Origin: Candidatus Latescibacterota bacterium
Lineage (GTDB): Bacteria; Latescibacterota; UBA2968; UBA8231
Assembly: GCA_022820485.1 (NCBI GenBank)
Contig: JAJEFJ010000104.1
Location: 1-52,967 of the forward strand
Direction of reading: 5' to 3'
DNA length: 52,967 nucleotides
The first letter of the stretch is position 1. Each line of letters begins with the position of its first letter. The notes beneath the pieces were generated by a model that saw nothing but the letters and a program-made list of their open reading frames with translations, did not search any database and was not told the DNA's origin. The position numbers and the translations under genes are program-made. Positions 15,171-22,707 of the stretch are shown here, one piece after another.

Positions 15171-16854
15171 ACAACCCAAGCGCAAAAAGAGCCGTCGCCG
15201 GGGTGCCACCGCGTGCGCCAATGCCGAGTTGGGCGCACACATGGCATCGCTGGGCCTAGAGGCCATTGAAGCCTATAAGGTCTGGTGCCGCCAACACGGG
15301 TTTAGCGCGGCCCTGAGCAAGACTTGGCAGGAGCGGCGACAAGAGCGCGCCGCGCACCAGCGCGACCAACAGGCCGCCCAAGCCGAAGACGCCGTGCGCC
15401 AACACGTCGCGCAACTGGGGCTAGACGGGGTGTCCGCCTACCAAGCGTGGTGTCGGCAACAGGGACTCGGCGACGCCGTCCACAAAAGCGACGCCCAGCG
15501 CAGCAAAGAACTCAAGCTCCACCAGCAGATCCAGAGCACCCAGGCCCTGCACAAGGGCCGCAAACACAGTCGGCGCACCAAAGACATCATTCACCAACTC
15601 TGGGCCGGAGCCATCGCCGAGGAAGAGCTGCGCACCGAGGTCTTGCGCCTGATCCATCGGGCCTTTGTCGGACTCGCTGGCGACCAGCGGACACAGCTAC
15701 GGGATTTGCTCTTGCACGTAGAGAAGAGGGCACCCAATCTGCTCGACGCGCGGCCAGCTCTCCACCGCTTAGGACGGGTGGACGGCAACACCTTCGTCGA
15801 GGCCCTTGGCGCATTGGCGCGGCACAGCAACGCTTGGCAGCAGTCGCCGTCTGAATGGAAGCCAGACAGCCGCAATCCCCGGCGGCAATTCGCCGCGCTG
15901 GTCCGATTCCTCTTGGCCCGCTACGACGTGCCGTCCTGCTTGGATTCGGTGTGGTTCGGCGGCTGGGACCCAGAAGCCCAACGCCAGCAGGGGTGGTTCG
16001 TCCACGTGGGCAGCGGGCAGAACATCCGCACGGCCGATCTGCCGTTGGTGCTCTCCAAGCGCATGGCGCACATCTTTGCCGAGGCACCGAGCGAACTGAC
16101 GGCGACCGAGGCCCTGCGCTGGGCGCAAGTGATGGGACAGGGAGGCAGTGAGATGTTGGCGCAGGCCGTGATAGCCACGGAATTGGGTCGCAATTTCGCC
16201 GACGAATCCTTCTGGAGTACGGTCGTCCTCTTCTTCGTCGAAAACCCCATGCTCGACCCGGACATGGTGGGACCAATCGTCGATTACATCAACCACCAAA
16301 AATTCGTCCCCACAGAGGAAGGCGAGCCACCGCAGCCCAGCTACACCATGAAGGGCCGCAGTGCGGTCAAGCTCCTGCGCCAAGTCGAGGAATGGCACGA
16401 GCGCTTAGCCCGCGACAACCGCCAGCCCGGAGGGAGTTGGGAGGCATCGGGCATCTCGGGCTTTGAGTGGGAAGACGACAAAGAGGAAGGGCTGCGTTGG
16501 ACCATCCGCGAGCTAACTTCCAAGAGAGAACTCACGCTGGAGGGCCGGGCGATGAACCACTGCGTCGCCTCCTATGTGTCCAACTGCCGACGGGGCAGCA
16601 AGTCGGTGTGGTCCATGCAGGTGGCCGATCCAGAGGGCTACAGCGCCCGGGTATTGACGATCGCCGTACACAATCCGAGCCGCAACATCGTCGAGGCGCG
16701 GGGACGATTCAACGCCGTGCCGCGGCAGTCGGGAAAAAACCCAAAGAACAAGACGTTGGAACGGCCTTATCGAGAGCTGCTGGCGCGCTCTGGTGCCGTG
16801 TTGCGGAAGTGGATTGAGGCCGAGGAGTTGGGGCGGACGACGCGGGCGTACTAG
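15163..16854 (+). CDS. PcfJ-like protein
   Basis: 563 aa. The C-terminal third carries the PcfJ signature: a Met-Asn-His-Cys-Val-Ala-Ser-Tyr motif at about residue 464, then SNCRRGSKSVWSMQV, VLTIAVHNPSRNIVEARGRFNAVP and KNPKNKTLERPYRELL. PcfJ proteins were named on a conjugative plasmid but are widespread on chromosomes and their biochemical role is unknown. The N-terminus is very basic, and two copies of a short helical motif (LGLEAIEAYKVWCRQHGF near residue 30; LGLDGVSAYQAWCRQQGL near 88) form an internal repeat. Translation is coupled to the preceding dehydratase gene (ATGGCTAA overlap), an unexpected partner. Confidence 0.75.
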   Translation: MAKQPKRKKSRRRGATACANAELGAHMASLGLEAIEAYKVWCRQHGFSAALSKTWQERRQERAAHQRDQQAAQAEDAVRQHVAQLGLDGVSAYQAWCRQQGLGDAVHKSDAQRSKELKLHQQIQSTQALHKGRKHSRRTKDIIHQLWAGAIAEEELRTEVLRLIHRAFVGLAGDQRTQLRDLLLHVEKRAPNLLDARPALHRLGRVDGNTFVEALGALARHSNAWQQSPSEWKPDSRNPRRQFAALVRFLLARYDVPSCLDSVWFGGWDPEAQRQQGWFVHVGSGQNIRTADLPLVLSKRMAHIFAEAPSELTATEALRWAQVMGQGGSEMLAQAVIATELGRNFADESFWSTVVLFFVENPMLDPDMVGPIVDYINHQKFVPTEEGEPPQPSYTMKGRSAVKLLRQVEEWHERLARDNRQPGGSWEASGISGFEWEDDKEEGLRWTIRELTSKRELTLEGRAMNHCVASYVSNCRRGSKSVWSMQVADPEGYSARVLTIAVHNPSRNIVEARGRFNAVPRQSGKNPKNKTLERPYRELLARSGAVLRKWIEAEELGRTTRAY

Positions 16855-16898
16855 GCCGACGCAAGTTGATTTCGACGTTTTCGTCACCATTAGTCATC

Positions 16899-17360
16899 TT
16901 ATACTTCCGGCGTTCCTAATCCAAATTCCGGGTCGCGGTCTTGGCCGTCATCGTTTGTTTCGCGAGTCATCTCCACCTCCGCCAACCGCCGTCGGACCTG
17001 CTGACGTAACGCTTCCAAACGCTGGACGGCTTCTTCCCGGTCGATTGGCTCGGCGTCCGAGTCGTAGGATTCGTAGCGAAATTGCACAGCATACGGGTTG
17101 TACTCGATCAACTCTTCAAATCGCTCCACTCCAAGCTCGTGTTTTTCAACAAGCCGCAGTAGGTAATCTATGTCGTGAGTAAACGGAAACGGCTCCCCTA
17201 TCAAGGCGAGCCAAGACTTGAGTAATTTCTCAGCGGCTTGTTGAGCATGGAACCCAGTAATCTCGTCAGCGAAGACAGTTGGGTCGCTCATGCCTCGAAG
17301 TGCGCGAAGGTCGCGCTCTGCCGCCTCTAGAAGGGTACGGGCCTTATCGAGGTCGCTCAT
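16899..17360 (-). CDS. HEPN-domain protein (toxin-type partner)
   Basis: 153 aa. An all-helical HEPN fold is indicated by AAERDLRAL, AQQAAEKLLKSWLALIGEPFPFTHDIDYLLRLVEK and NPYAVQFRYES, all standard HEPN signatures. It overlaps the 3' end of the nucleotidyltransferase gene by 17 bp, the usual MNT-HEPN arrangement. In characterised pairs the HEPN protein is an RNase toxin and the MNT protein silences it by adding AMP to it. The C-terminal 30 residues are acidic and probably disordered. The canonical R-x4-6-H catalytic motif is not obvious, so it might be inactive as an RNase. Confidence 0.85.
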   Translation of the reverse strand: MSDLDKARTLLEAAERDLRALRGMSDPTVFADEITGFHAQQAAEKLLKSWLALIGEPFPFTHDIDYLLRLVEKHELGVERFEELIEYNPYAVQFRYESYDSDAEPIDREEAVQRLEALRQQVRRRLAEVEMTRETNDDGQDRDPEFGLGTPEV

Positions 17361-17712
17361 AGAGCACCCGCCCTTCCCGTAGCGCTCGCGCCAAAACGTG
17401 GTTGAGGGAGTCTCGCCAGTATTCGACCTCGTCTCGGCTATAGACGAGGATGTCCTTCGGGACGATAAATCCCGACAGTGATTTCCACAGGCGCACGGCC
17501 TCTAAACGTCGGCTCCGCGTCTTCCCAAACGGCTCGGCCTCCACCACCACCAGATCGACATCCGAATCTTCCCGCGCGTCGCCCCGAGCGCGAGAGCCGA
17601 AGAGGATCACCTGCTCGGGATCGACCTCGGCGACGATGGCTTGGACCATCTGGTCGAGAAGATTGTCGGTGACGGGTACCATTCTTCTGAGTTTTTGTTC
17701 ATCGAGCGTCAA
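17344..17712 (-). CDS. MNT-type minimal nucleotidyltransferase (antitoxin-type partner)
   Basis: 122 aa, the usual size. The catalytic block is VILFGSRARGDAREDSDVDLVVVE: a GSxxxG loop followed by DxD metal-binding acids. The start is TTG at 17712, which overlaps the stop of the upstream PIN gene (TTGA), with a CAGGATCC site ahead; no ATG fits better. This makes it translationally coupled to VapC, so two toxin-antitoxin pairs share one transcript. Family knowledge: AMP or nucleotide transfer to the HEPN partner. Confidence 0.85.
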   Translation of the reverse strand: MTLDEQKLRRMVPVTDNLLDQMVQAIVAEVDPEQVILFGSRARGDAREDSDVDLVVVEAEPFGKTRSRRLEAVRLWKSLSGFIVPKDILVYSRDEVEYWRDSLNHVLARALREGRVLYERPR

Positions 17713-18143
17713 GCGAGCGGATCCTGTACATCGAGAAAATCGAATCTCCGATAGTCGCGATCGTGCGTGTACAGCCGACGCACTCCGTGGAAGCGAAGCA
17801 GCGCGGCGAGGTGTGCATCCGGCACCAAGTTGCCACGCACGGCCGTCTCACTAGTCACGGATCGCCACGTCTCCCAGAATCCGTCTTCCTCGGCCAGACA
17901 GCGAGAATTGGGCAGATTGAGCAGCGTCTCCACGTTGGCCATGGCCTCTCCGGGCGTCAGCGGCTCATCGAATATGGATGGATGTGTAGCAATGCGCAGG
18001 TAACTCATTATCGTCGGCCAACTCAGATAGAGCACATCGCTCCGACTCATACAGGATTCTAGAAAACTCTTGGCCTTCGCGTGGAACGGACTGGAGGCGT
18101 CCGACGAATAAAGCAGGATATTGACGTCCAAGGAATAGCTCAT
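17709..18143 (-). CDS. PIN-domain ribonuclease, VapC-type toxin
   Basis: 144 aa. PIN acidic residues are visible in the N-terminal YSLDVNILLY motif (Asp6), in GNLVPDAHLAALLRFHG and in the C-terminal YTHDRDYRRF. The middle block LSWPTIMSYLRIATHPSIFDEPLTPGEAM is typical of a VapC subgroup. It should cleave RNA and be neutralised by the VapB-like protein encoded 6 bp upstream. It is followed with overlap by the MNT gene. Confidence 0.85.
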   Translation of the reverse strand: MSYSLDVNILLYSSDASSPFHAKAKSFLESCMSRSDVLYLSWPTIMSYLRIATHPSIFDEPLTPGEAMANVETLLNLPNSRCLAEEDGFWETWRSVTSETAVRGNLVPDAHLAALLRFHGVRRLYTHDRDYRRFDFLDVQDPLA

Positions 18144-18149
18144 GGGCGG

Positions 18150-18377
18150 TCATCGGTCCAAGGCGCGATGCACGGCTTCCTTGTCGGAGAGATTGACGCG
18201 TGCGCCCATCGGCTTTGCGATCCAGACCGGAGGCGCAGTAGGGGTGGGAGCAGCGTCCTCCTTCAGCGCACGCGCCAGCAGGTCGGATACGAGCCGGCCC
18301 AAGGACTTGCCTTCCTTGGTTTGGAGCCGCTTCAACTCCCGGAGGACGGGGTCGTCGATATCGAGTGTCGTTCTCAT
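18150..18377 (-). CDS. VapB-type ribbon-helix-helix antitoxin
   Basis: 75 aa. The N-terminus MRTTLDIDDPVLRELKRLQ-KEGKSLGRLVSDLLARAL is a ribbon-helix-helix DNA-binding domain; the C-terminal part should wrap the PIN toxin. A CAGGAG box precedes the ATG. The palindrome at 18398-18421, just upstream, is the likely autoregulatory operator. It is the first gene of a four-gene toxin-antitoxin transcript. Confidence 0.85.
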   Translation of the reverse strand: MRTTLDIDDPVLRELKRLQTKEGKSLGRLVSDLLARALKEDAAPTPTAPPVWIAKPMGARVNLSDKEAVHRALDR

Positions 18378-18397
18378 TGGGATGCTCCTGTTATATA

Positions 18398-18421
18398 CAT
18401 CAAATGATAATATATTTGATG
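18398..18421. promoter_or_regulatory. Palindromic operator upstream of vapB-like gene
   Basis: Inverted repeat CATCAAAT-N8-ATTTGATG, 21 bp before the antitoxin ATG, in an AT-rich promoter-like context. It is followed by GCGGTGATGCAAAAAA. The same arms and same following sequence recur at 19738-19760. A ribbon-helix-helix antitoxin binding site is the natural reading. Confidence 0.7.
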
Positions 18422-18470
18422 CGGTGATGCAAAAAATAGCACGGCTGCATCACTCTACCTCTTCGAGCAG

Positions 18471-18580
18471 GGGTCCGTCCGAGCGATGCAGGTTTCCGTC
18501 TCGCTGGGATTGTAGGGAAGGTGAGGGACGCCGGCGGGGATATCCGCTATTGATGCCTACATGCTCCTCCAGCCGCATCG
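18471..18580 (-). pseudogene. Broken duplicate of the cupin gene 3' part
   Basis: This stretch aligns closely to 19302-19428 inside the intact cupin gene, with small internal deletions. On the minus strand it still spells IPAGVPHLPYNPSETETC-IARTDP, compared with IPAGIPHLPYNPSETETCSAVIARTDP in the gene, but it has no start and no complete fold. It is a duplication remnant next to the toxin-antitoxin operator. The gap 18378-18611 otherwise holds only that operator. Confidence 0.75.
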
Positions 18581-18611
18581 TCGGTGAAAATGATCGCAGG
18601 CATCTTCATTC

Positions 18612-19214
18612 TCAAGTATCCGGCTCTAGACGTTTCATCATATCTATTTTGTCCACCAGTGCAGTATGGCCATCTTTGTCCTCTTCACTGAACCATTGGG
18701 CAATGCGCCCCACTTGCCGGTAACCGAACTTTTCGTACAAACGGCGGGCAGGGGTGTTATTGGCAAATACAGTCAGGTAAATCTGCTGCAGCTCCATTTT
18801 GCGTGCCTCTTCCTCCAAAACTCCCATCAGCGCCGTGCCCAAGCGCCGACCCTGGTACTCGCCGATGATTTTGATGCCCAAAACCCCCATGACCCGGCTG
18901 CGGGGGGCCATGCGGCCCTCGCCGATAATGCGTCCATCCACCTCCAGCAAAAGGTGAGAGGCCTGACCTGTCTCGACTTCGACCATGATCTGGGCTAGGC
19001 GTTGGCAGCCCAAGGCGAAATCCGTATCAGCGTGATAGGCCCGCACCCGCTCGCGGTGCAGAATCTGGCACATTTCGACGTACGAGGGTATGTCCTGCCA
19101 GCGCGGATAGCGGCACAACACCTGTCCCCCTTCCAAGGGAATGGCTTTGACGAGTTGACCTTCTTTGAGCATGGCGAAGTAGGGGAAGAGGGTGATTTGC
19201 TGTTTACCGCTCAC
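18612..19214 (-). CDS. GNAT-family N-acetyltransferase
   Basis: 200 aa with the acetyl-CoA binding motif A (VMGVLGIKIIGEYQGRRLGTALMGVLEEEARKM, with the QGRRLG pyrophosphate loop) and motif B (IYLTVFANNTPARRLYEKFGYRQVGR). It transfers an acetyl group from acetyl-CoA to an unidentified amine. The start is GTG at 19214 with a weak AAGAGA box. It sits 32 bp after the cupin gene on the same strand and may be co-transcribed with it. Confidence 0.85.
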   Translation of the reverse strand: MSGKQQITLFPYFAMLKEGQLVKAIPLEGGQVLCRYPRWQDIPSYVEMCQILHRERVRAYHADTDFALGCQRLAQIMVEVETGQASHLLLEVDGRIIGEGRMAPRSRVMGVLGIKIIGEYQGRRLGTALMGVLEEEARKMELQQIYLTVFANNTPARRLYEKFGYRQVGRIAQWFSEEDKDGHTALVDKIDMMKRLEPDT

Positions 19215-19246
19215 TTCTCTTGTGATGGGTACACCAACTCCTTTGT

Positions 19247-19660
19247 CTAGCGGTGTATCCCGTCCAGCTCGGGTAAGAGTTTAACGCTCTCTTGTTCGTT
19301 GGGATCCGTCCGGGCGATCACAGCAGAGCAGGTTTCCGTCTCGCTGGGATTGTAGGGAAGGTGAGGGATACCAGCGGGGATGTAAATAAAGTCGCCGCTG
19401 CTGATGTCTTCATGCTCCTCCAGCCGCTCGCCATACCACATTCCAGCTTGGCCGCTGATGACATAAATAGCTGTTTCGTGGTCTTCGTGCAGGTGGGCCT
19501 TGGCTCGTTCTTTAGGAGGCAAGTTCAGCAGGTGCATGCAAATCCTCTGCGAGCCGGTGGTCTCGGCGGCGATCCCCGAGACATAGGTGAGTTCCTGTTT
19601 GCCTTCGTAGGTTCCTCTGCCGCGAATCACTTTGCAGGTTGGTTTGGGGTACTCTGACAT
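19247..19660 (-). CDS. Single-domain cupin protein
   Basis: 137 aa with both cupin motifs: AHLHEDHETAIYVISGQAGMWYG (metal ligands His-x-His and Glu) and GDFIYIPAGIPHLPYNPS (third His). It probably binds a divalent metal and acts as a small isomerase, dioxygenase or sensor; the substrate is unknown. The ATG is preceded by AGAGGAAAACA. A decayed second copy of its 3' part lies at 18471-18580. Confidence 0.85.
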   Translation of the reverse strand: MSEYPKPTCKVIRGRGTYEGKQELTYVSGIAAETTGSQRICMHLLNLPPKERAKAHLHEDHETAIYVISGQAGMWYGERLEEHEDISSGDFIYIPAGIPHLPYNPSETETCSAVIARTDPNEQESVKLLPELDGIHR

Positions 19661-19737
19661 TGTTTTCCTCTATGAGCTTGGGGTAAAAGGCATCGTCGTT
19701 TGCACATCGAGCGTCGAGTGAGAGAGCCAGTTGTTTA

Positions 19738-19760
19738 CATCAAATGATAATTATTTGATG
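19738..19760. promoter_or_regulatory. Second copy of the CATCAAAT/ATTTGATG operator
   Basis: Inverted repeat CATCAAAT-N7-ATTTGATG followed by CGGTGATGCAAAAAA, as at 18398-18421. No antitoxin gene adjoins this copy. It lies about 160 bp upstream of the deleted ATPase gene and 78 bp upstream of the cupin gene. It may be a leftover of a duplication that also copied the cupin fragment, or it may place these genes under the same repressor. Confidence 0.6.
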
Positions 19761-19847
19761 CGGTGATGCAAAAAACGGCGGCGATGTATCACTCCCTCAA
19801 GAGGCGGCAGGACGCGGGATGTGCCTCTGCACATTTCTAAAACGTAT

Positions 19848-19875
19848 TTGACATACATCAATACTGTCGTATTTT
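19848..19875 (+). promoter_or_regulatory. Possible sigma-70-type promoter of the ATPase pair
   Basis: TTGACA at 19848-19853, a 16-bp spacer and TATTTT at 19870-19875, in AT-rich sequence ahead of the ribosome binding site CTGGAGTG of the next gene. The -35 box is perfect; the -10 box is weak. Confidence 0.35.
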
Positions 19876-19917
19876 TTTTATAAAACAATTCTGATTTACA
19901 ACTGGAGTGATGTTAAA

Positions 19918-20211
19918 ATGGAAAGCACCCCCGAATTCTACACCGGCGCTCCCGTCGACCCGGTGGACCTGCGATTCCGCGAAGCGTTTCTGGCGGAGTT
20001 GTGGCAAACGCTGCGCACCGGGCATGTGGTCCTCACGGCACCTCGACGCACCGGCAAGACCAGCGTCATGGACTACCTGCGCGACCATCAGAGATTCAAC
20101 CAGCTAATGCTCGACCTAGAGAACGACTTCTACATCGAAGAGGTCGGAAAAGAGGTTTACGACTTCGCCAGCGGCGTCCTGAAATCTTGGTGGAGGAAAT
20201 ACCATGCCTGA
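19918..20211 (+). pseudogene. P-loop ATPase with a large internal deletion
   Basis: 97 aa open frame. Residues 1-58 are the start of a bacterial AAA-type ATPase: FYTGAPVDPVDLRFREAFLAELW and Walker A APRRTGKTSVMDYL. From about residue 63 the sequence (FNQLMLDLENDFYIEEVGKEVYDFASGVLKSWW) is what this family has at its extreme C-terminus, so the Walker B, sensor and winged-helix parts are missing. From memory of the family (about 370 aa) some 270 codons are gone without loss of frame. It cannot hydrolyse ATP as it stands. It overlaps the next ATPase gene by 8 bp, which suggests an original two-ATPase operon. Confidence 0.7.
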
Positions 20212-22594
20212 GCCAACCCTCAATTCGAACATCGGCCTGTACCGATCAGGCGTGACCAGCCCGGAGCGCCTGCGCCATACCAGCGTCGCGCGTGAACACC
20301 TGCTCGACAACGCCATCGAATCCCTGCGTGGTTCGGTAGGCAGGAAGTCGAAAAGCCACCTGCTGTTCATCGGTCCGCGCGGGATCGGCAAGACTCACCT
20401 GCTCTCGTGCATCGAAGACGCCGTTCAGTCGGACCAAGCGCTCGGCTCGCGTGTCGTGGTCGTCCGGTTCCCGGAGGAATCGAACCGGACGCTGTCTTTC
20501 GCCGATTTTCTGATCGGCATGTGCGGGATATTGAAGGAGGTCCTCGAAGACGAACCGCTGTGGACGAAGCTGTTCGCCGAGGTAGAGACCGACGACGCCA
20601 AGGTTGCCGACACGCTGGTTCCCGCAATCCGCAAAGAGAATCGCAGGCTTGGCCGAACCCTGCTCGTTATGCTCGAAAACCTGGGCGAGATCCTTACCCG
20701 GCAAATCCGCGACCAGAGCGATGTTGCCGCCCTGCGCAAGTTCTTCATGGCCGACAACGGCTGCCTGTTGCTGGCCACCGCACCCCTACATTTCGACGGA
20801 ATCACCGACATCGGACAGCCGTTCTATGACTTCTTCGACGTTCAGATCCTGGAGAACCTGAGCTTCGAGGACACGGTTGAAGTCATCCGCCTGAATCTCG
20901 AATGGGAAGAACGGGACATTCCCGAAACCCTAGAGGACATGCGTCCTCGCCTGCAAGCGCTCTACCGCATGACGGGGGGAAACCCGAGGCTGACGATGAT
21001 GCTCTACGAGTTGATCGCCCACGAGTCGATCACCAGCGTGCAGGATCAATTCCATCTGCTGCTCGACCGGATCTCGCCATTCTATCAGGGCCGGTTGAAC
21101 GACCTGCCACCCGGCCAGCGCGCGTTGCTAGAATGTCTGGCGAGCATGCGCGACCAGGAGAAGACGCCAGTCGCCATTGCCGCGCGAATGCGCATGAGCC
21201 AGCAGGAGACGTCGTCGCTTCTCAAGCGCCTCACCGATGCCCACTACCTCCGCGCCGACCGACACCCACAAGACCGGCGTTCGCGCCTCTACACGATTCG
21301 CGAGGGATTTTTCGACATCTGGCTCGCGATGAACCTTTCCCGCAGCGCACGCAAGCGCATGCCGTTCCTGCTCGACTTCTTCAGCCTCTTCTACCCGAGC
21401 ATCGCGGCCCGCAACGAAAAGCGACGCCAACTGAGCGCGAAGCTGCTTGCAGAGGGCAGCGTCGATGCGGAAAGGGCTCTCGACTACCTGAGTGAAGTCG
21501 GCGACGAAGGGGAGCGATCGACTGCGAAGTTCGACATGGCCAGAGTCTTCGCCCGCCGTGGAGATGTTGAGCAGACGGTGAGCTACGTGCTGGAAGCCGC
21601 GCCCCTGGCCGGAGACGGCGTGAGCCAGTCGATTGCCCGCATTGTCAACAGCACTCCGTCCACCCCCAACTATCTCTCCGAAATCGAGGAAATGATTGAG
21701 TGCTGGGAGACGCACCGAAGCGGCGACCTCGAGGAGTTCGCCCACCGGCTCGCGGAGATGGGGCACGGGCTGACGCTGCGCACGTTCTCCGAGGCCAGAC
21801 TGGCTTTTCTGCGAGATACCTTGGAAAGCGTGAGCGATTCCGAGGAACGAATCGCGCAGCGCCTAAGAATTGCGAAGGTGCTGATGGATCTCGCACGCTG
21901 GGAGGAGTCCGAGGAGCAGCAGCGTCATGCGCTTGCCGAGGCGATGGCGCTTGCCAATGCGAGGCTTGTCGCAGCGGCATCGAATGACTTGGCGCAAGTG
22001 TTACAGCGCACCACTCGTCTCGGTGAGGCGGAGCCGCTGATGCGGCAAGCGCTGGAAATCAACGAGACCGCCTTCGGTAGGCAACACCCGACCGTGGCGA
22101 CTTGCTTGAACAATTTGGCGATGCTGCTACTGGAGACCAACCGTCTCGGTGAGGCGGAGCCGCTGATGCGGCGGGCGCTGGAAATCGACGAGGCCACCTT
22201 CGGCAAGCGTCACCCGACCGTGGCGATTCGCTTGAACAACCTGGCGACGCTGATGCGGGACACCCGGATCGAGAAAGCCGAGCGGTTGATGCGGCGGGCG
22301 CTGGAAATCAACGAGACCGCCCTCGGCAAACAACACCCGGCCGTGGCGATAAATTTGAACAACTTGGCGACGCTGCTACTGGAGACCAACCGGATCGGTG
22401 AGGCGGAACCGCTGATGCGGCGGGCGCTGGAAATCGACGAGGCCACCTTCGGCGAGCAGCACCCGACCGTGGCGATTCGCTTGAACAACTTGGCGATTCT
22501 GCTTATTAACACTGACCGCATCGAGGAAGCCGAGCCGCTGATGCGGCAATCTCGCCACATCTATGAATCTTCTGGTTGGCAGACCGGTCACTAG
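20204..22594 (+). CDS. Large ATPase with winged helix and C-terminal TPR repeats
   Basis: 796 aa. Walker A is GPRGIGKT (57-64) and a Walker B-like strand LLVMLEN lies near 153-158. Around 305-350 there is a winged-helix segment (RALLECLASMRDQEKTPVAIAARMRMSQQETSSLLKRL). Residues about 380-600 are helical, and 603-785 hold five kinesin-light-chain-type TPR repeats of 42 residues (GEAEPLMRRALEI-E-T-G--HP-VA--LNNLA-LL). This ATPase-TPR layout resembles STAND-type signalling proteins, several of which act in phage defence; such a role is inference. The reading frame stops at TAG, then continues in frame for 24 more codons, so it may be slightly truncated. It overlaps the deleted ATPase gene upstream. 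Confidence 0.75.
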   Translation: MPEPTLNSNIGLYRSGVTSPERLRHTSVAREHLLDNAIESLRGSVGRKSKSHLLFIGPRGIGKTHLLSCIEDAVQSDQALGSRVVVVRFPEESNRTLSFADFLIGMCGILKEVLEDEPLWTKLFAEVETDDAKVADTLVPAIRKENRRLGRTLLVMLENLGEILTRQIRDQSDVAALRKFFMADNGCLLLATAPLHFDGITDIGQPFYDFFDVQILENLSFEDTVEVIRLNLEWEERDIPETLEDMRPRLQALYRMTGGNPRLTMMLYELIAHESITSVQDQFHLLLDRISPFYQGRLNDLPPGQRALLECLASMRDQEKTPVAIAARMRMSQQETSSLLKRLTDAHYLRADRHPQDRRSRLYTIREGFFDIWLAMNLSRSARKRMPFLLDFFSLFYPSIAARNEKRRQLSAKLLAEGSVDAERALDYLSEVGDEGERSTAKFDMARVFARRGDVEQTVSYVLEAAPLAGDGVSQSIARIVNSTPSTPNYLSEIEEMIECWETHRSGDLEEFAHRLAEMGHGLTLRTFSEARLAFLRDTLESVSDSEERIAQRLRIAKVLMDLARWEESEEQQRHALAEAMALANARLVAAASNDLAQVLQRTTRLGEAEPLMRQALEINETAFGRQHPTVATCLNNLAMLLLETNRLGEAEPLMRRALEIDEATFGKRHPTVAIRLNNLATLMRDTRIEKAERLMRRALEINETALGKQHPAVAINLNNLATLLLETNRIGEAEPLMRRALEIDEATFGEQHPTVAIRLNNLAILLINTDRIEEAEPLMRQSRHIYESSGWQTGH
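22015..22550 (+). repeat. Tandem 126-bp repeats encoding TPR units
   Basis: Four full units and a partial fifth with a period of 126 bp (one junction is 123 bp). DNA identity between units is high, including synonymous sites (for example GGTGAGGCGGAGCCGCTGAT recurs), so the array has expanded or been homogenised recently. Copy number is likely to vary between strains. Confidence 0.85.
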
Positions 22595-22669
22595 CATCCG
22601 CACTTCCAACAGGCGAACGAGAACTACAAGGCCCTCCAGCAGGCCATGGGATCCAATGAGCCGGATTGA
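22595..22669 (+). pseudogene. In-frame 3' tail after the TAG of the ATPase-TPR gene
   Basis: Directly after the TAG at 22592-22594 the same frame stays open for 24 codons (HPHFQQANENYKALQQAMGS...), ending at TGA 22667-22669. The segment begins with the HP...N/Y-AL pattern that normally follows the last TPR of this protein type. This suggests that a single nonsense change has cut off the original C-terminus. Confidence 0.6.
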
Positions 22670-22707
22670 TCGGCAGCGCCGGGAGCGAACATCCCTGCTT
22701 GCCTGAT

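Noticed and set aside
15587..16276. 229-aa minus-strand Arg/Pro-rich open frame
   Set aside because: Antisense to the PcfJ-like gene and of shadow-frame composition.
22015..22550. CRISPR-like or satellite array
   Set aside because: The 126-bp period keeps frame and encodes TPR units throughout.
5391..22594. Genome-wide recoding of TAG as a sense codon, suggested by in-frame TAGs in the split RND pump and the ATPase-TPR gene
   Set aside because: TAG is the ordinary terminator of several other genes here (BtrH-like, MauE-like, the lactonase-like gene, the LVIVD protein), with no meaningful continuation after them.
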